A DNA stretch of 64,000 bases from Martinezella rhizogenes. GTDB lineage: Bacteria; Pseudomonadota; Alphaproteobacteria; Rhizobiales; Rhizobiaceae. The stretch covers positions 390,732 to 454,731 of the forward strand of contig JAAMEZ010000014.1 in the NCBI GenBank assembly GCA_013322215.1, given 5' to 3'. The position numbers and the translations under genes were made by a program. How positions within the stretch are numbered: position 1 is the first letter of the stretch; every line of letters begins with the position of its first letter. This document shows positions 18,086 to 27,110 of the stretch, piece after piece. The notes under the pieces are model-generated. The model was not told the DNA's origin and searched no databases. It saw only the letters and a program-made list of their open reading frames with translations.

Positions 18086-19603
18086 TCATCGCCTGCCCGA
18101 AAGAATCGAAACCGCGCCTCCACTCATCTTCTCCAGAGCCAGAAGCGTGCAGATATAGATTGCACCGCCCGAGACCACCTGCAGCAACACAGTCAGGACG
18201 CGCTGCATGCTGAGCGATCCGGCGAAATAGCCGAGCCCATAAACCGCTGACGCCATCAACGCGACGGCAACGGCCAGATAACCGCTCTTGCGCAGCACGC
18301 GTCCCCACCGAAGGCCGCCATAGTTCTTTTGCAGATGCATCGACGTGAAGAAGGAGATCAGCGACGCCAGGCACTGTCCCCAGGCAGCAGCGACCACGCC
18401 GAAAGGCGCCAGAAGCAGGATCAGGGAGACGGAGACCACCGCATTCAGCAGCAGGGTGGGAGGCATGCGCCTGATGTTGCCCGACAGGGATAGAAGAGCT
18501 TCCGTGACGTAGCCCGGCATCAAAAGGATCTGCTTCACCGACAGGATCGCGACGAGAATTGCCGCTGACGCCCATTTTTCGCCGAGCACGATGTCGATCA
18601 AATCGGACGATATCAGCGAAAGGCCGAGATAGATCGGCGTGGAGATTGCCATGAGAACCGTCATAAAGACGGTTGCGGAGGGGCCGGCGTCGCGAACCTG
18701 CCTACCGTCCACTCCGATCACGATCGCCGCACGGCGAAACAGCGTCCAGGCCAGCATTCGCGCCGGTTCGCCGATAAGTTCGGAAAATGCCGCGACGATG
18801 CGTTCCGCGACGCGATAATAGCCCGCCTCCGCAAGGCCCAGAAAGCTGCCGATCGCAAGCGTTCCGGAATAGGAGCGGAGAAAGAGGATCAGCCGGTTCG
18901 ACAGGATATGGCTCGAAAATTCGAGAATCTCGCGTGCGAAAGGCCAGGTGAGATGCAGCCTGGGACGCCAGGCGAGCACGGCCACCGAGCCGGCAAGACA
19001 GACCAGTTGCGAAACGAGCCGGCCGGCCGCGAGCGAAAACACGTTCCAGCCAAGCCACAGCCCCAGCATCGCAACGCAGAGCCCGGCAATTTCGCTGGCT
19101 ATCCGAATAGCGGCTTGTTTGCGCAGCAGGCCGCGCGCGACCAACAACCCATCGTAAACCGCGTAAAGAGACGATGGCAAAAACCAGCAGCTGAAAAGAA
19201 CGAGGAGAAGCGCCTCATGCTGCCGGCCGAAAACGAGCCAGGCAATGGCGGCACCCATCAGTCCGACGATCGTGACCAGCACGCCGGCGATGATCGAAAT
19301 CGTGCCGATCTGGTCGAGCTCCCGATCCGTGCACTCGGCCTTCATGACGAACTCGCCCCATCCCCCTTCCGAGATCACGACAAGCATGACGACGATGGCG
19401 GAACTGAACGCATAGAGACCGAATTCGGCCGATTCCAACACGCGGGCGGCGACGAGGAATATGAGAAGCTGGACGACCTGCGATACGACTTTCGAAACGA
19501 GCGTCGAGGCTCCGTCACCGATGATCGCGGGCATGCGGGCGCGCAGCCAATGACGCAGGCTCGTCCAGACAGTGCGCTTGGGGCGAAGCGGAAAGCTATC
19601 CAT
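18086..19603 (-). CDS. polysaccharide flippase, Wzx/MATE-like oligosaccharide transporter
   Basis: About 505 residues, hydrophobic throughout, with repeated membrane segments and the early motif that flippases of this superfamily show (GDGASTLVSKVVSQVVQ, then ARVLESAEFGLYAF). It should move an undecaprenyl-linked glycan across the inner membrane. The start is not certain: ATG 19603 (MDSFPLRPKR) is preferred, ATG 19651 (MRRPDLLVF) is also possible, and the frame runs open to 19882. The following minus-strand gene is the TIGR04325 protein. It is the only flippase in the window and could serve the exopolysaccharide genes at 20036-28298, an NRPS-decorated glycan, or both. Confidence 0.85.
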   Translation of the reverse strand: MDSFPLRPKRTVWTSLRHWLRARMPAIIGDGASTLVSKVVSQVVQLLIFLVAARVLESAEFGLYAFSSAIVVMLVVISEGGWGEFVMKAECTDRELDQIGTISIIAGVLVTIVGLMGAAIAWLVFGRQHEALLLVLFSCWFLPSSLYAVYDGLLVARGLLRKQAAIRIASEIAGLCVAMLGLWLGWNVFSLAAGRLVSQLVCLAGSVAVLAWRPRLHLTWPFAREILEFSSHILSNRLILFLRSYSGTLAIGSFLGLAEAGYYRVAERIVAAFSELIGEPARMLAWTLFRRAAIVIGVDGRQVRDAGPSATVFMTVLMAISTPIYLGLSLISSDLIDIVLGEKWASAAILVAILSVKQILLMPGYVTEALLSLSGNIRRMPPTLLLNAVVSVSLILLLAPFGVVAAAWGQCLASLISFFTSMHLQKNYGGLRWGRVLRKSGYLAVAVALMASAVYGLGYFAGSLSMQRVLTVLLQVVSGGAIYICTLLALEKMSGGAVSILSGRR

Positions 19604-19887
19604 CAGCGCACCGTCGCGGTAAGTAAACACGAGCAAATCCGGCCTTCGCATCGCCCGGTTGAGAAATTCCGTTGAAAAATAACATGATAATCCACAGTTG
19701 TTTCCAGCCTTGCACCAGATAAAGTCTATAGCGTTCCCATTCAGGACATGATTCCGTGTAATGAAACGCTGCCTGCAAGCGGGGTGTGCCGGAATTGTTC
19801 GATTTTGTTTCAGAGAAGTTATTACCCTGAACCTCAGGGTCCGATCGAAATTCTCGGCAATAGAAGGGGGGCTTGCCGGCAATTGTC

Positions 19888-20046
19888 ATGAAACACCACG
19901 CAGAGCCGCTTATGAAAGACGAGAACCATGATCGCATCGCCTCGGAACAGCCAGGTGGATTGCGCCAGAAATTGTTGCTTCGTTGGATTCTGGTGATCTT
20001 CTGCCTTATCGTTTGGATTGCTATCGCCGCTTTTTTCATTTGGTGA
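19888..20046 (+). CDS. small single-span membrane protein (52 aa), possible
   Basis: An open frame of 52 codons (ATG 19888, alternative ATG 19912) gives a polar N-terminus (MKHHAEPLMKDENHDR) and one clear C-terminal membrane segment (LVIFCLIVWIAIAAFFIW), then stop. No strong ribosome binding site is visible for either ATG. It lies between the flippase gene and the convergent ExoY-like gene, whose 3' end it overlaps by 11 bases. Small membrane proteins that restrain priming transferases are known in rhizobia (ExoX acting on ExoY), but I cannot align this with ExoX. Treat as a candidate. Confidence 0.35.
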   Translation: MKHHAEPLMKDENHDRIASEQPGGLRQKLLLRWILVIFCLIVWIAIAAFFIW

Positions 20047-20728
20047 GACGTTCTTTTTCGTTGCGTGCGAGCAGCACGACGCCGACCGTTTTTACGAGAA
20101 TTGCAAAGTCGGTGCGCAACGAACGGCTGTGGAAGTAGTCCAGATCGAACTGGATACGCTCCTCGTAAGTGGTATCGGCATGGCGGTTGACCTGCCAGAG
20201 ACCTGTGATCCCCGGCCGCAGCCCCAGATAGCAATAGAGATTGGCTCCGTAGCGATCGAGCTCGGCGGCGACGACGGGTCGGGGTCCGACCAGGCTCATG
20301 TCACCGCGCTGGACGTTCACCAATTGTGGTAGCTCGTCGGCGCTGCTCATGCGCAGGTACTTCCCCAACCAGTGGACGCGCGGGTCGTTCGTCAGCTTCT
20401 GCGTCGATAGCCATTCCTGCTTTCGCATCTCGTCACGCGCCAGTAGCTCCGCCAGCTGCCGATCGGCATCCTTGCGCATCGTCCGGAATTTCAAGCAGTC
20501 GAACGGGCGTCCATCGCGGCCGACGCGCGTATGGCGATAGATGATGGGCCGGCCGTCGACCAGAAGCAATGCAATCGCGATGACAAGCAGCGCCGGCGCA
20601 AGAAACAACAGCCCGAACCCGGAAAGAACAAGGTCGACAATGCGCTTGGCCCGTCCGAGCCGTTCCGTTCGCCTCGCCTCGCGGCGAGATCGCTCGCGAT
20701 GGGCAATGCTGTCAAAAGTCGATAACAT
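20036..20728 (-). CDS. undecaprenyl-phosphate sugar phosphotransferase, ExoY-like
   Basis: A 230-residue priming enzyme that transfers a sugar-1-phosphate from a UDP-sugar to undecaprenyl phosphate. One N-terminal membrane segment (about residues 33-57) precedes the bacterial sugar transferase domain with KFRTM, SADELPQL, GDMSLVGPRP and RPGITGLWQV. Length matches the short ExoY type rather than the five-span WbaP type. It is the last gene of the minus-strand export/polymer cluster, 132 bases after the GT4 gene. The sugar (galactose in ExoY) cannot be decided from sequence. Confidence 0.92.
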   Translation of the reverse strand: MLSTFDSIAHRERSRREARRTERLGRAKRIVDLVLSGFGLLFLAPALLVIAIALLLVDGRPIIYRHTRVGRDGRPFDCLKFRTMRKDADRQLAELLARDEMRKQEWLSTQKLTNDPRVHWLGKYLRMSSADELPQLVNVQRGDMSLVGPRPVVAAELDRYGANLYCYLGLRPGITGLWQVNRHADTTYEERIQFDLDYFHSRSLRTDFAILVKTVGVVLLARNEKERLTK

Positions 20729-20860
20729 CTTCCAGACCCCTCACCACTATCATGCTCCCTTCAAAGGCTGCCAGCTGCCCCAATCCTTGACAATTGACCC
20801 TGCGGACATTGGCTTAGTCCCATTGGCGTAGGGAGCCGGACACTGAGCTACCCACAAGCC

Positions 20861-22168
20861 TCAGCCTGCCTCGTCGATCAGTCGATGGGCGGCTGAAAAG
20901 TCGTCATTCAGGGTCGACCGCAAGTTCATTCCGGCGGCGTTTGCACGGTCAAGAACGCGATCGTATAGGGTGAGCAATGCGTCGCGCCATGAGACCGGTG
21001 TGTGCGCCAGCTCGCCTGACCGGCGGAGGCAATTCACGCTCATGAGGCGAAGCAGCATGTCATCGCTGGCAAGCCGGCGTATTCCGCTTGCGAGCGTTTC
21101 CACCTTGCCGCCCTGAAAGGTCAACCCGCATCCGAGCATCGAAAGCTCGTCGCCGAGAAGCGCCGTGTCCGGCAAGATCACTGGTATGCCGCTGGTCACG
21201 GCCTCTAACGCCGCCAGCCCGAAAGGCTCGGGCACCCGGGAGGAAATGACGAGCGCGCGCGCATCGCACAGGATGTCCCGCATCTCGCCCTTGGACTTCC
21301 AGCCATGAATGACGACTTCCGGAAAGTCCCGCTCCAGGCGAGCGCGGCCGGCGCCATCGCCTATGACGTGTAGCTTCTCACCGGCGAGCCGTGCCGCGAT
21401 CGCAGCATCTTCAAATCCCTTTTCCGGCTCCAGCCGACCCACAAAGAAAAAGTCACGCTTCTTCCACGGTTCCGTCGGATGGGCGAGGAAAGGTTCAACC
21501 GGATTGCGAATTGTCTCGATGTTGCCCATATCGATCTGCCCGCGGGCGAAATACTCGCGCATGCGTTGATGCACAACGATGATATTGGCGGCAAATTGCT
21601 GGATGGGATAATAATGCTCCCTCAACATATGGCGGGCCGATCTCCAGATCTTCTCATGGTAGCCGCGCTTGTCGCAGTTTGTCGCCAGACAACCGAGCGA
21701 CATCGGCGTCAAGGGGCAGACCTGGCTTCTGCGGTAATTGGCAAATCCTCCGTTCGGGCAGGAGAGGAAATAGTCGTGAGCGTGCAAGACCACCCGGTCG
21801 CGAACCGGCCATAAGGCACGAAAAATCGACGGCGACAGGATCTTCGTCCAACCATGAACGTGATAGATGGTGCCCCTGGTGTCGACGCGTGACATGAGGG
21901 CATTCAGGCCGTCATAGGCTTGACGGCTGTAAAGGCCGCTGGCAAGCGCGCTGAGACGCGGCTGCTGCATCAGCGGCTGCGCTGCCAGATTGATGGTGTC
22001 GGATGCCGGCCGTTCGGAACCTGCGCTGTCGCCGGCAAAGTAGGTCACGGCGACCCCGGCTTCCTGCAGCAAAGTGGCTGAAAGTATCGCCAGATTCGAC
22101 GCTCCGCCTATCTTGGCGGAGCGGTCGTTGATGACGACAACGCGATCGAGGCCAGAGGAGCGCGCCAC
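20861..22168 (-). CDS. glycosyltransferase family 4
   Basis: About 435 residues with a GT-B fold pattern. The N-terminal half has AKIGGASNLAI and HVHGWTKIL; the C-terminal half has FFVGRLEPEKGFEDA and a nucleotide-sugar binding EPFGLAALEAVTSGIPV (the EX7E motif). The start is set at a GTG (22168, VARSSGLDRVVVIND), 4 bases past the upstream stop; the frame stays open upstream with no better ATG. A central Cys-rich stretch (SCPNGG, QVCPL, LGCLATNCDKRG) is typical of a GT4 subgroup. It adds one sugar to the lipid-linked repeat unit in the cytoplasm. Confidence 0.88.
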   Translation of the reverse strand: MARSSGLDRVVVINDRSAKIGGASNLAILSATLLQEAGVAVTYFAGDSAGSERPASDTINLAAQPLMQQPRLSALASGLYSRQAYDGLNALMSRVDTRGTIYHVHGWTKILSPSIFRALWPVRDRVVLHAHDYFLSCPNGGFANYRRSQVCPLTPMSLGCLATNCDKRGYHEKIWRSARHMLREHYYPIQQFAANIIVVHQRMREYFARGQIDMGNIETIRNPVEPFLAHPTEPWKKRDFFFVGRLEPEKGFEDAAIAARLAGEKLHVIGDGAGRARLERDFPEVVIHGWKSKGEMRDILCDARALVISSRVPEPFGLAALEAVTSGIPVILPDTALLGDELSMLGCGLTFQGGKVETLASGIRRLASDDMLLRLMSVNCLRRSGELAHTPVSWRDALLTLYDRVLDRANAAGMNLRSTLNDDFSAAHRLIDEAG

Positions 22169-22172
22169 CGGA

Positions 22173-25100
22173 CTATTCCAATGCTTCGATGTTCTGCGGT
22201 GCCAACCTGCCCTTGAGCAGATCACGAAGCGCGATGACATTGCCTCTGAGGCGACCCTTGCGGTCGACCCAGGGCTCCGGTCGCCAGACCTTGACGAGGT
22301 TGGCCGCAAGATTGCGGCCGATCTGCATCGTTGCCTGCGGCACGCTCATCGTGCGCTTGCGCATGAGATAAAGCGGATTTGCTATTTGCGAATAGCCGAG
22401 ACGGACACCGCCCGATCGGCCACCTTTCGTGCCGAGATGAACGCCTTCGAGCTGTTTGACGCTGACAACCTGGCCATAATGGGCCACGAGCCTGCTGAAA
22501 TCGACATCCTCGAGCCAGCCATAGAAGGGCAGGTTCTCGTCGAAACGCAGGGCCGCGGCTTTGACGATGGCCATGCGGATCGCCATGTTGCAGCCATAGG
22601 CATTGTAAACAGATCGGATTTGCATTGAGGGCTCGGAGCGACGCCGGCGTCCCGCATCGACCAAGCGTAAGCCATCACGAACGGAAATACCTGGTCCGGT
22701 AATACCGTCAGCCAAGACCGTTCCGGTGCACATGGCGACATCCGGCTGCAGCTGAAACAGCCGTTCCGTTTCCTCGATATAGGCAGGCGTCATCAGAAAA
22801 TCGTCATCGAGGAAAAGGACGATATCCGCGTCCTGAACGCTGTCGAGGATGCGATTGCGCTGACGGCAAAGCCCGCGCTCGCTGATAAGCACGCGCACCG
22901 GAATGTCGAGATTTCGCAGGCAACTCGGATCGATGTCTTCCGGCGAGGAAAGGCACACGACGATCTCGTCCGGCTTCCGGGTCTGGCTGGCAACATGCGG
23001 GAGGATGGACGATAGGATATCGCGGCGGCCGGAGCTTGCGATACCAAGCGTAACCTTCAAGGGACGACCCACTACGCTACCCGTAAGCCGCCTTGCGGAT
23101 GCGCGCACCTGGCGCCGATCCTGCCTGCGGCGCCAAAGACGCTTATCCTGGTGGTGGCGCCTTTCGTGGCTGCGATTGGCGATGATGCCGAGAATATTGA
23201 TCGTGGTCGTGCCGAAGCTTGCCAGTGCGTCCGACAGCCTCTCCACCGTCATCTTGTTCGTCTGCCCGACGACGACGACAATGCCCTCGAGATAGGTGCA
23301 GATGACACGTGTATCGGCAGAATCCTCGAAAGCGGACATGTCGACGATGACGACCTTGTATCGCCGGCGCAACAAGTCGATCTCAGCCTTCAGTGCGGGC
23401 AGATGCCCGTAGCGCTGAAAAGCGGTAACGGATTTTTCGGTCTCGTCGACGGTGACGACCGGAACGCCGCCATGGGCCTGCATGACCTCCGCCTCGGGCT
23501 CGTGCTCGGCCTTCGCAACAAGCAGGCCACCTTCATGGGCGACGGCATAGCGGCGCGGCACATCGTTGATGCTCAAGGCCTCCATGCCGAAATCCGTGCC
23601 GGCTTCGGTCACCACGCAGCTCAGTCTCGCATTGAGGAAATCGGCGTCGACGAGCACAACGGATGCACCTTCGTGCTGGTAGAGCTGTGCGAGATTGGTT
23701 GCGATCGTGGTCTTGCCTTCGCCGGTACCGACCGAGGTGATGCCAATCACCATGGGTGCGTTCGGTGGGAAGGCGGAATCGATCGAATGCTTGACGCCAC
23801 GCAAGGCTTCGGAAAATTGCGAATAGGGCGTATCGAGCACGGATCTCAACGGCAGCATCGTTCGTCGCCAGCCAGCATTGGCGACCGCCATGCGCCCCGG
23901 CAGGAAGGACGGGCTCATGTAGACGGGCACGTGGCCGAGAGAACTGATCCCCAATTCCCGCCGCAACTTTTCGCTGGAACTGACGCGGCGGTCCAGGCCA
24001 TCCCGCAAAAGCGCTGCCATGACGCCGGCTGCAAGGCCGAGCATGGCCGTGAACGGCATGACGAAGGAGGACTTCGGCCAGGTCTTTGCCAGCGGCACGG
24101 CGGCCGCGGTCACGACGCGGACATTGCCAAGCGGAAACGATTCCTTTTGCAGCGCGCCAATCAGCTGCTGCAGGATGCTTTCATACATCCGTCGATAGGT
24201 GGTGGCGCGGCTTTCCATCTCCGACAGCTCCACCCTTGCCAGATTCTTGTCCGTTCCCGCGTCTTTCAGAGAGGCCAACTCGTCGCTGAGGAGCTTTTCG
24301 CGGGTTTTGGCAACTTCCAGATTTGCCTTGTATACCGCCTGGATGCGCTCGAACTCCTTGCGCATATCTCCCTTTATTCGGTCGATTTCCTGCTGGGCGG
24401 CAATGATGGCGGGATTGTCGGCATCATATCTGCTGGTGAGATTGTTCAATTTGATCGTGGCGGTTCCAAGATCCTCCTGCAGCTTCTGTATGCGCGGATT
24501 GTTCATCGTCTCGTCGACGTCGCCTTGGATCTTGCCGCCCGACATCAGCTGGTTGAGCGTTTCGAGCTTGGCCGATTCTGCTGCCGTTTGCGCCTTGGCT
24601 GCAACTGCCTGACTGCTGATCTCCGATAGTTGCTGCTGATCGAGAGAGGACGACGTGCTGATCTCCATGATGCCGTTTTTGGCGCGAAACTCCTCGACAT
24701 TCATCGCGGCCTCGCGTGCCTGCCGTCCGACTTCGATCAAACGTGTCTCCAGCCATTTGGCTCCGCTCTGCGCTGCGGAAGCCCGTTCCGACAGACCGGT
24801 GCTGATATAGGCCTCTGCAATCGCATTCGCCGCGTCCGCTGCCTTTTGCGGGTCGACCGAACTATATCCGATCTCAAGAATGTAAGATTGACCAACGCGA
24901 GTAACTTCGACCCTGGAGAGGAAGGAGGCCATGGTGCGGCGCATGAGGTCATCTTCTGTGGTTTCCGCTTTCGCGCTGCCATCATCGCCATGCTTGAAAA
25001 AACTGAAGATCGCACGCAGCTTGTCATGCAGCGTAGCCTGCCAGGACATGCCGCCTACGATCTCCGGATCTTCTGTGAGATTGAGTTTCTGCACGACCGC

Positions 25101-25430
25101 GCGCGCAATCGCCTCGGATTTGACGATCTCGACCTGGCTCGCAATTTCCGCCGCTTCGATGATGACCGTTCCGGTGAAGGCATCCTGTGAGACGATGCGC
25201 CCCTGGTCGGGATCCATGACGAGCCGCGTGGTCGCCAAATAGACCGGCTGGGTCGTCGCCATATAGAAGCCGCCGATACCGAGACCCGCCCCCGTAAACA
25301 GTGCGAAGATCATCCAGTGGCGTTGCAGGAAACGCCAGACGTCGCGAAAGGAGATATATTCGCCGCCCCCTGTACCTTTGGCGCTCGAAGGAATGCTGCG
25401 CAAGCCCTTACCGATCTCGTGAATTGCCAT
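22173..25430 (-). CDS. Wzz/BY-kinase-like chain-length protein fused to a GT2 glycosyltransferase
   Basis: A 1085-residue protein. Residues about 20-450 are a Wzz-type domain: a membrane span near 40-60 (FALFTGAGLGIGGFY), a long periplasmic coiled-coil stretch, and a second span near 440-460. Residues about 540-750 resemble a BY-kinase/ParA ATPase: Walker A GTGEGKTT, Walker A' VVLVDADF, Walker B VVIVDMSAFED. The usual tyrosine-rich tail is absent; an Arg-rich stretch (HHQDKRLWRRRQDRR) leads directly into a GT2 domain of about 300 residues, with KVTLGIASSGRRD, the DxD-like FLDDDF and FYGWLEDVDFS. An in-frame GTG at 23072 could start the GT2 part alone. I chose ATG 25430 (GGGGCGA upstream). See findings for the fusion. 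Confidence 0.88.
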   Translation of the reverse strand: MAIHEIGKGLRSIPSSAKGTGGGEYISFRDVWRFLQRHWMIFALFTGAGLGIGGFYMATTQPVYLATTRLVMDPDQGRIVSQDAFTGTVIIEAAEIASQVEIVKSEAIARAVVQKLNLTEDPEIVGGMSWQATLHDKLRAIFSFFKHGDDGSAKAETTEDDLMRRTMASFLSRVEVTRVGQSYILEIGYSSVDPQKAADAANAIAEAYISTGLSERASAAQSGAKWLETRLIEVGRQAREAAMNVEEFRAKNGIMEISTSSSLDQQQLSEISSQAVAAKAQTAAESAKLETLNQLMSGGKIQGDVDETMNNPRIQKLQEDLGTATIKLNNLTSRYDADNPAIIAAQQEIDRIKGDMRKEFERIQAVYKANLEVAKTREKLLSDELASLKDAGTDKNLARVELSEMESRATTYRRMYESILQQLIGALQKESFPLGNVRVVTAAAVPLAKTWPKSSFVMPFTAMLGLAAGVMAALLRDGLDRRVSSSEKLRRELGISSLGHVPVYMSPSFLPGRMAVANAGWRRTMLPLRSVLDTPYSQFSEALRGVKHSIDSAFPPNAPMVIGITSVGTGEGKTTIATNLAQLYQHEGASVVLVDADFLNARLSCVVTEAGTDFGMEALSINDVPRRYAVAHEGGLLVAKAEHEPEAEVMQAHGGVPVVTVDETEKSVTAFQRYGHLPALKAEIDLLRRRYKVVIVDMSAFEDSADTRVICTYLEGIVVVVGQTNKMTVERLSDALASFGTTTINILGIIANRSHERRHHQDKRLWRRRQDRRQVRASARRLTGSVVGRPLKVTLGIASSGRRDILSSILPHVASQTRKPDEIVVCLSSPEDIDPSCLRNLDIPVRVLISERGLCRQRNRILDSVQDADIVLFLDDDFLMTPAYIEETERLFQLQPDVAMCTGTVLADGITGPGISVRDGLRLVDAGRRRRSEPSMQIRSVYNAYGCNMAIRMAIVKAAALRFDENLPFYGWLEDVDFSRLVAHYGQVVSVKQLEGVHLGTKGGRSGGVRLGYSQIANPLYLMRKRTMSVPQATMQIGRNLAANLVKVWRPEPWVDRKGRLRGNVIALRDLLKGRLAPQNIEALE

Positions 25431-25459
25431 GATTGTCGCCCCACATTGCTCGCTTATCA

Positions 25460-26833
25460 CTATTGAGATTGGCCGGTGTCGGCGGATGAAAGCGCCGTGC
25501 CGTCCAGGCTTCCGGAAATGTTGTAGCGCACGTCCAGAACGTCTCCCGGCTGTAGCGCCGTCGCTTCCGATGCCTTGATCGCATTGGCTTCGTCGCCGTT
25601 GCGGGTGATCCAGTATTCCATCGGCTGGAGATCGAGCGCCTTCATGCTCTGACTTCTCGAAAGCGAAGCGCCTGAAAGCTGCAGCAGCTGCAACGTCGTG
25701 TTTCGCTTTAGTTTCGTATCCTCGATTTCGGTCTCGGTAGTCTGCAGCTGCTGGCCAGCATCGGTCTTGCGTTGACCCGTGAGATTGAGCGCATCGCGCT
25801 GGGTCTCGCTCAGCTTCTGCTTTGCCTGCATCGAAGCAACGACAAGATCCAGCTTGCCTGCCTGCATCTCAGCGACGATCCGCTCCAGCGAGGTCTTCCG
25901 CGAGGTGGTCAGGATTTTGGTGTCGACCAGCTTGGAAATGTCGCTCAACTCGTCCTGCGCGATCTTCACCTGCTCGTCCTGCGACGACATTTTCTCATCA
26001 AGAATGTTGATTTCGTTACGCAACAGCACTTCCAGATCCGCGGCGGCGGCGAGTTGCTGACGCAAAGCATCCGCCCTGGCATTGAACAGGTCGACTTCGC
26101 TCGTCATGATCTGCGAGACGGCCGATCCCTCGGGAGCGGCCTTGATCTCGGGCGGAAATGAAATCGCCGGCTGATCGTTGAGTTCGGCCATGAGGCGGGC
26201 CCGCCGGGCGCCAAGCTGTTTCAGCTGCAGCTCCATCCGGCTGATCTCGCCGGCATAGCTGACCTGCTGCGCCTCCGAGTAGTCGCCGGTCTGACTGGAC
26301 CGGCGCTCCCGCCCACCCGCCATGGCGATGGCCTGTTTCACCGTCAGGCCGGGCCTGAACTCCAGCTCGCTTGGTTTTTCGACAGCACCGGACACATAGA
26401 TCATCGGATATTTGACGACCTCGACCGAGGCAGTCGGCGCAAGCGCCAGACCGGTGATCTGCTTCAGCTTCTCGCCGATATCGGCACTGATGTCTTCGAC
26501 GGTCTTGTCGCCGACCTGCATTTCTCCAATCATCGGGATTGAGATCGAACCCGATTGCGACACGACATATTCGCCGTTTAGCGCCGTCCATTCCTTGTAT
26601 TCGCCTGTTGCAGCGATCCATTCGACGATGGCGACCTTGATCCGCGCCTGAGGCCCGACACGATAGACGTCGTTGGCCGCGGCGCTCGCTATGCCGTGCA
26701 TGGCCACGCCGGAAAGAAGCAACGCCAACAACCAGGGCGCCATGAGCCGAGACGACCTGGAGATGGAATGGTAAGCTGAAGCGCACACTCTAGACATGAG
26801 TCGAAATCTCGCTTTCTTGATCGCTTGCGCCAT
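25460..26833 (-). CDS. polysaccharide export protein, ExoF/Wza-like
   Basis: About 457 residues. A signal-type hydrophobic segment (WLLALLLSGVAMHG, cleavage near ASAAAND) is followed by the Poly_export region (VYRVGPQARIKVAIVEW, GSISIPMIGEMQVG) and an SLBB-like segment (YVSGAVEKPSELEF). Residues about 190-390 are heptad-rich coiled coil, as in ExoF-type proteins; the C-terminus returns to a sandwich-like ALQPGDVLDVRYN motif. There is no lipobox cysteine, so it differs from Wza lipoproteins. The start is uncertain (ATG 26833 or 26797; a TTG at 26845 is also in frame). It heads the minus-strand operon with the Wzz-type protein and would form the outer-membrane channel. Confidence 0.9.
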   Translation of the reverse strand: MAQAIKKARFRLMSRVCASAYHSISRSSRLMAPWLLALLLSGVAMHGIASAAANDVYRVGPQARIKVAIVEWIAATGEYKEWTALNGEYVVSQSGSISIPMIGEMQVGDKTVEDISADIGEKLKQITGLALAPTASVEVVKYPMIYVSGAVEKPSELEFRPGLTVKQAIAMAGGRERRSSQTGDYSEAQQVSYAGEISRMELQLKQLGARRARLMAELNDQPAISFPPEIKAAPEGSAVSQIMTSEVDLFNARADALRQQLAAAADLEVLLRNEINILDEKMSSQDEQVKIAQDELSDISKLVDTKILTTSRKTSLERIVAEMQAGKLDLVVASMQAKQKLSETQRDALNLTGQRKTDAGQQLQTTETEIEDTKLKRNTTLQLLQLSGASLSRSQSMKALDLQPMEYWITRNGDEANAIKASEATALQPGDVLDVRYNISGSLDGTALSSADTGQSQ

Positions 26834-27110
26834 CACGCGGAACAAGGCGCCATGTAGCGAGATCAGCAGCTGAACGCATAACGTGTAAATCCCCTACCGA
26901 AGCAACAGGGCTTATCATTTCTGGCAGGGAGGTAGGCGACGCTGCCGTCTCTTGGTCGGATGGGCATATCCTTGTGTGCAGGCGCGCACCGGCGGCTAAA
27001 TCTTTTGGCTACTCCCTTCGGCCATTTGTATGCCGCAGTGAACCGATGTAGGCCCTGTCGCAAAAGTTGCCGGCTGCCCAATGTTGTTTCGGCCCATGGA
27101 GGGAAGAGCA
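26834..27110. promoter_or_regulatory. divergent promoter region between export operon and GT4 gene
   Basis: A 277-bp gap separates the minus-strand export protein from the plus-strand glycosyltransferase. It must carry the promoters of both, but I see no confident -35/-10 pair or palindrome. Confidence 0.5.
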
